A stretch of 64,000 nt of DNA from Qingrenia yutianensis (GTDB lineage Bacteria; Bacillota; Clostridia; UMGS1810): the NCBI RefSeq assembly GCF_014385105.1, contig NZ_JACRTE010000003.1, forward strand, positions 1 to 64,000, given 5' to 3'. The translations under genes and the position numbers were made by a program. The notes beneath the pieces are model-generated. The model did not search any database. It was not told the origin of the DNA and saw only the letters and a program-made list of their open reading frames with translations. Of the stretch, positions 61,870 through 64,000 are shown in pieces (position 1 is the stretch's first letter; each line of letters begins with the position of its first letter).

Positions 61870-64000
61870 TCAAATCGGTGTCACTTTTTCAATTTCGATT
61901 ATACGGTTAAACGACTCTGTTTCTATGTCGTTTATAAAAATCCCGTAATTCATAAGCGTTCTTCCGGTATAAACCGTATCGCCGAGCTTATATTCCGCGT
62001 TTTCGTCAAGTCCGCGGAGTTTTAAATTCTTAATCGGCTGGCACGAAAGCGCGTTTGCAACCGAATAGTAAACGATTGATTTTTCCTTATCCTCCGAAAC
62101 ATACTGCCACGACGCCTGACGCTTTTCAAACGGATTTACAAGTCTGTAAAACGTCCCCGTCGTTATGACATTTCTTATTCTTTTATAAAACTCAACCTGT
62201 TTTTTCATTTCCTCGATTTCGTCACCGCCGAGCGCCGACAAATCAAGCTCATACCCGAACGCGCCGTTCATAGCGGTGCAGGCGCGCATAGAAAGCGATG
62301 TTGTGCGCAAAAGCTGATGATTGGGACTTGCCGAAATGTGCGTTCCGACCGACGACATAGGATAAACAAGGCTTGAACCGTATTGAATATAAAGCCTTTC
62401 CACCGCGTCGGTGTTGTCGCTCGCCCAGCACTGGGGCATATAATAAAGCATACCGGGGTCGCACCGTCCGCCGCCTCCCGAACAGCTTTCAAACAAAATG
62501 TTCGGGTGCGATGATGTGATTTTTTCAAGCACCTCGTAAAGTCCGAGAATGTACCTGTGATAAAATTCGCCCTGTCTGTCGGGCGCAAGTTTTTGCGAAA
62601 ACGCGTCGGTGATATTTCGGTTCATATCCCATTTCACATATTCGATATTTGCGCTGTCCAAAACGTTTGACACTGTTTTTACGATATAATCTCTCACATC
62701 GCTTCTTGTGTAATCCAAAACAAGCTGATGGCGCGCGTAGTGTTTCGGACGGTTTGGTATGCCTATCGCCCAGTCGGGGTGCGCGCGGTAAAGATTGCTG
62801 TCCTCCGAAATCATTTCAGGCTCGAACCACAAGCCGAATTTCATACCTTTTTTGTTAATTGCGTCCGCGAGCGATTTTAAATTTCCGCCGAGTTTTTCCT
62901 CGTTTGCAAACCAGTCGCCGAGCGACGAAAAAGAATTGTCGCGCTTGCCGAACCAGCCGTCGTCCAGCACAAAAAGCTCAATTCCGATTTTCGACGCGGT
63001 ATCGGCAATTTTTATAAGTTTTTCGCGGTCAAAATTAAAATACGTCGCCTCCCAGTTGTTTATAAGTATCGGGCGCGGAAGATTTTTAAATTTGCCTCGG
63101 CAAAGGCGCGTGCGGTAGAGCTTGTGATACGTCTGCGACATTTCGCCGAGCCCGTTTTGCGAGAACACCAAAACTGCCTCGGGAGTTGAAAAACTTTCTT
63201 CTTTGTCAAGCTTATAGCGGAACGAGAACGGATTTATTCCTGCCGTAACACGCGGTGCTGCACAGTTTTCAAGCTCAATTTCAAATTTGTGGTTTCCGCT
63301 GTAAACAAGCGAAAATCCGTAAACATTGCCGTTTTTTTCGTTTGCGCCCTTTTCAAAAAATGCCAGAAACGGATTTTCGGTGTGTCCCGACGCGCCTCTG
63401 CGCGACTCAAAACCCTGACTGCCCTGATGAACGGCGTTGCGTTCAATATGCTTTTCGCGCGTGTGCGCACCGCAGAGGTGAATATATTCGTAATCACCCT
63501 CGGGAAAATCGGCGCATACACTCTGCGCGCTGTTTAAAAATACGGGATTTTCGCCGTTGTTTATGATTTGGGCGTGACGGCATATTGCGTTAAAATCCTC
63601 AAAAACCGCATAGTAAAGGTTTACGGTGATATTTTTTCCGTTATCCTCCTCGGTGATAACAAGCGTCTGCGCCTCGGCGTCATTTTCTGTATACACCGAC
63701 GGAAGCCCGTTTATTTTCGGCTTGCCGTTTAAAATTTTGTGTTCCTTATATTTTAAAAACAGCGTTTTCGAGCCGTCGGGAAGTGTTATGTCAAGCGCGG
63801 GGGTGCGGTAGTCGCACCCGTTTGACACGGGATATTCCGACGGCATAATTCCGGGTGTATAGCTTGAGTCGTCCTCGTAAGGATACGGCGAAAAAGAGTT
63901 GCACACGGGACGTATCACATCAACTCCGCAAAGGTCTGTGCGCGCGCCGAAATATGCGCCGAGCACATCTCCGTGCTCGCTTATTTTAATTATGTAACTT
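61870..64000 (-). CDS. GH36 alpha-galactosidase (5' end outside the window)
   Basis: The reading frame is open to the window edge, so the first residues are missing; a GTG at 63966 is not the true start. The remaining 710 residues cover nearly the whole enzyme (usual length about 730). Motifs: DDGWFGKR, WFEPEMIS, YVKWDMNR (nucleophile Asp) and the CSGGGGRCDPGM block, with SDNTDAVERL holding the acid/base Asp. It removes terminal alpha-galactose, in the cytosol as no signal is expected. It converges with operon B and may process oligosaccharides imported by it. Confidence 0.95.
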   Translation of the reverse strand, partial: SYIIKISEHGDVLGAYFGARTDLCGVDVIRPVCNSFSPYPYEDDSSYTPGIMPSEYPVSNGCDYRTPALDITLPDGSKTLFLKYKEHKILNGKPKINGLPSVYTENDAEAQTLVITEEDNGKNITVNLYYAVFEDFNAICRHAQIINNGENPVFLNSAQSVCADFPEGDYEYIHLCGAHTREKHIERNAVHQGSQGFESRRGASGHTENPFLAFFEKGANEKNGNVYGFSLVYSGNHKFEIELENCAAPRVTAGINPFSFRYKLDKEESFSTPEAVLVFSQNGLGEMSQTYHKLYRTRLCRGKFKNLPRPILINNWEATYFNFDREKLIKIADTASKIGIELFVLDDGWFGKRDNSFSSLGDWFANEEKLGGNLKSLADAINKKGMKFGLWFEPEMISEDSNLYRAHPDWAIGIPNRPKHYARHQLVLDYTRSDVRDYIVKTVSNVLDSANIEYVKWDMNRNITDAFSQKLAPDRQGEFYHRYILGLYEVLEKITSSHPNILFESCSGGGGRCDPGMLYYMPQCWASDNTDAVERLYIQYGSSLVYPMSSVGTHISASPNHQLLRTTSLSMRACTAMNGAFGYELDLSALGGDEIEEMKKQVEFYKRIRNVITTGTFYRLVNPFEKRQASWQYVSEDKEKSIVYYSVANALSCQPIKNLKLRGLDENAEYKLGDTVYTGRTLMNYGIFINDIETESFNRIIEIEKVTPI

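Overview
The window is chromosomal DNA from a spore-forming member of the Clostridia (Firmicutes). Three things point there: the sporulation genes bofA and spoVT, the dgt-dnaG-rpoD core cluster, and AGGAGG-type ribosome binding sites before almost every gene. Several starts are TTG or GTG. The standard code fits throughout. No tRNA, rRNA, transposase or CRISPR array was seen. S-layer homology (SLH) domains in two large secreted proteins fit a Gram-positive cell wall.

Layout. 1-1181: a tandem array of about 250-bp units, each carrying a near-perfect hairpin of about 105 nt, followed by dispersed short repeats. 1182-21720: housekeeping and stress genes (bofA, a flavodoxin-like protein, dgt, dnaG, rpoD, a GNAT acetyltransferase, perR-rbr, a PpiC foldase, prfB with its programmed frameshift, secA, udp, an RNA methyltransferase, a D,D-carboxypeptidase, ddh, spoVT, mgtC and a LacX-like epimerase). 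20626-21720 is a divergently transcribed sensor-type regulator. 21897-32458: a tightly overlapping nine-gene catabolic operon (operon A). 32541-34226: a lone putative glycosidase on the minus strand. 34615-61772: a 27-kb operon of 14 genes (operon B), a Gram-positive polysaccharide-utilisation locus. 61870-64000: the 3' part of a GH36 alpha-galactosidase gene, cut by the window edge.

How the genes may work together. Operon B encodes two related sugar-binding lipoproteins, one ABC permease pair, secreted and SLH-anchored surface proteins, two related secreted glycosidases, a GH16 enzyme, a cytosolic clan GH-D enzyme, an L-fucose-isomerase-like protein and a ketose 3-epimerase, with its own membrane AraC-type regulator. 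Three TTCGG repeats about two helical turns apart lie just upstream of its promoter and are a good candidate target for that regulator. Operon A encodes an SDR dehydrogenase, an amidohydrolase (possible lactonase), an IlvD/Edd dehydratase and a KDPG-type aldolase, as in oxidative sugar-acid pathways. It also carries DUF2877, FdrA and DUF1116 proteins, homologues of the three parts of bacterial oxamate carbamoyltransferase. Here a divergent acetate-kinase-family protein takes the place expected for carbamate kinase.

The most interesting candidate system is operon A. The inference is that an FdrA-type enzyme cleaves an intermediate with phosphate to give an acyl phosphate, and the odd kinase then harvests it as ATP. 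The substrate is unknown.
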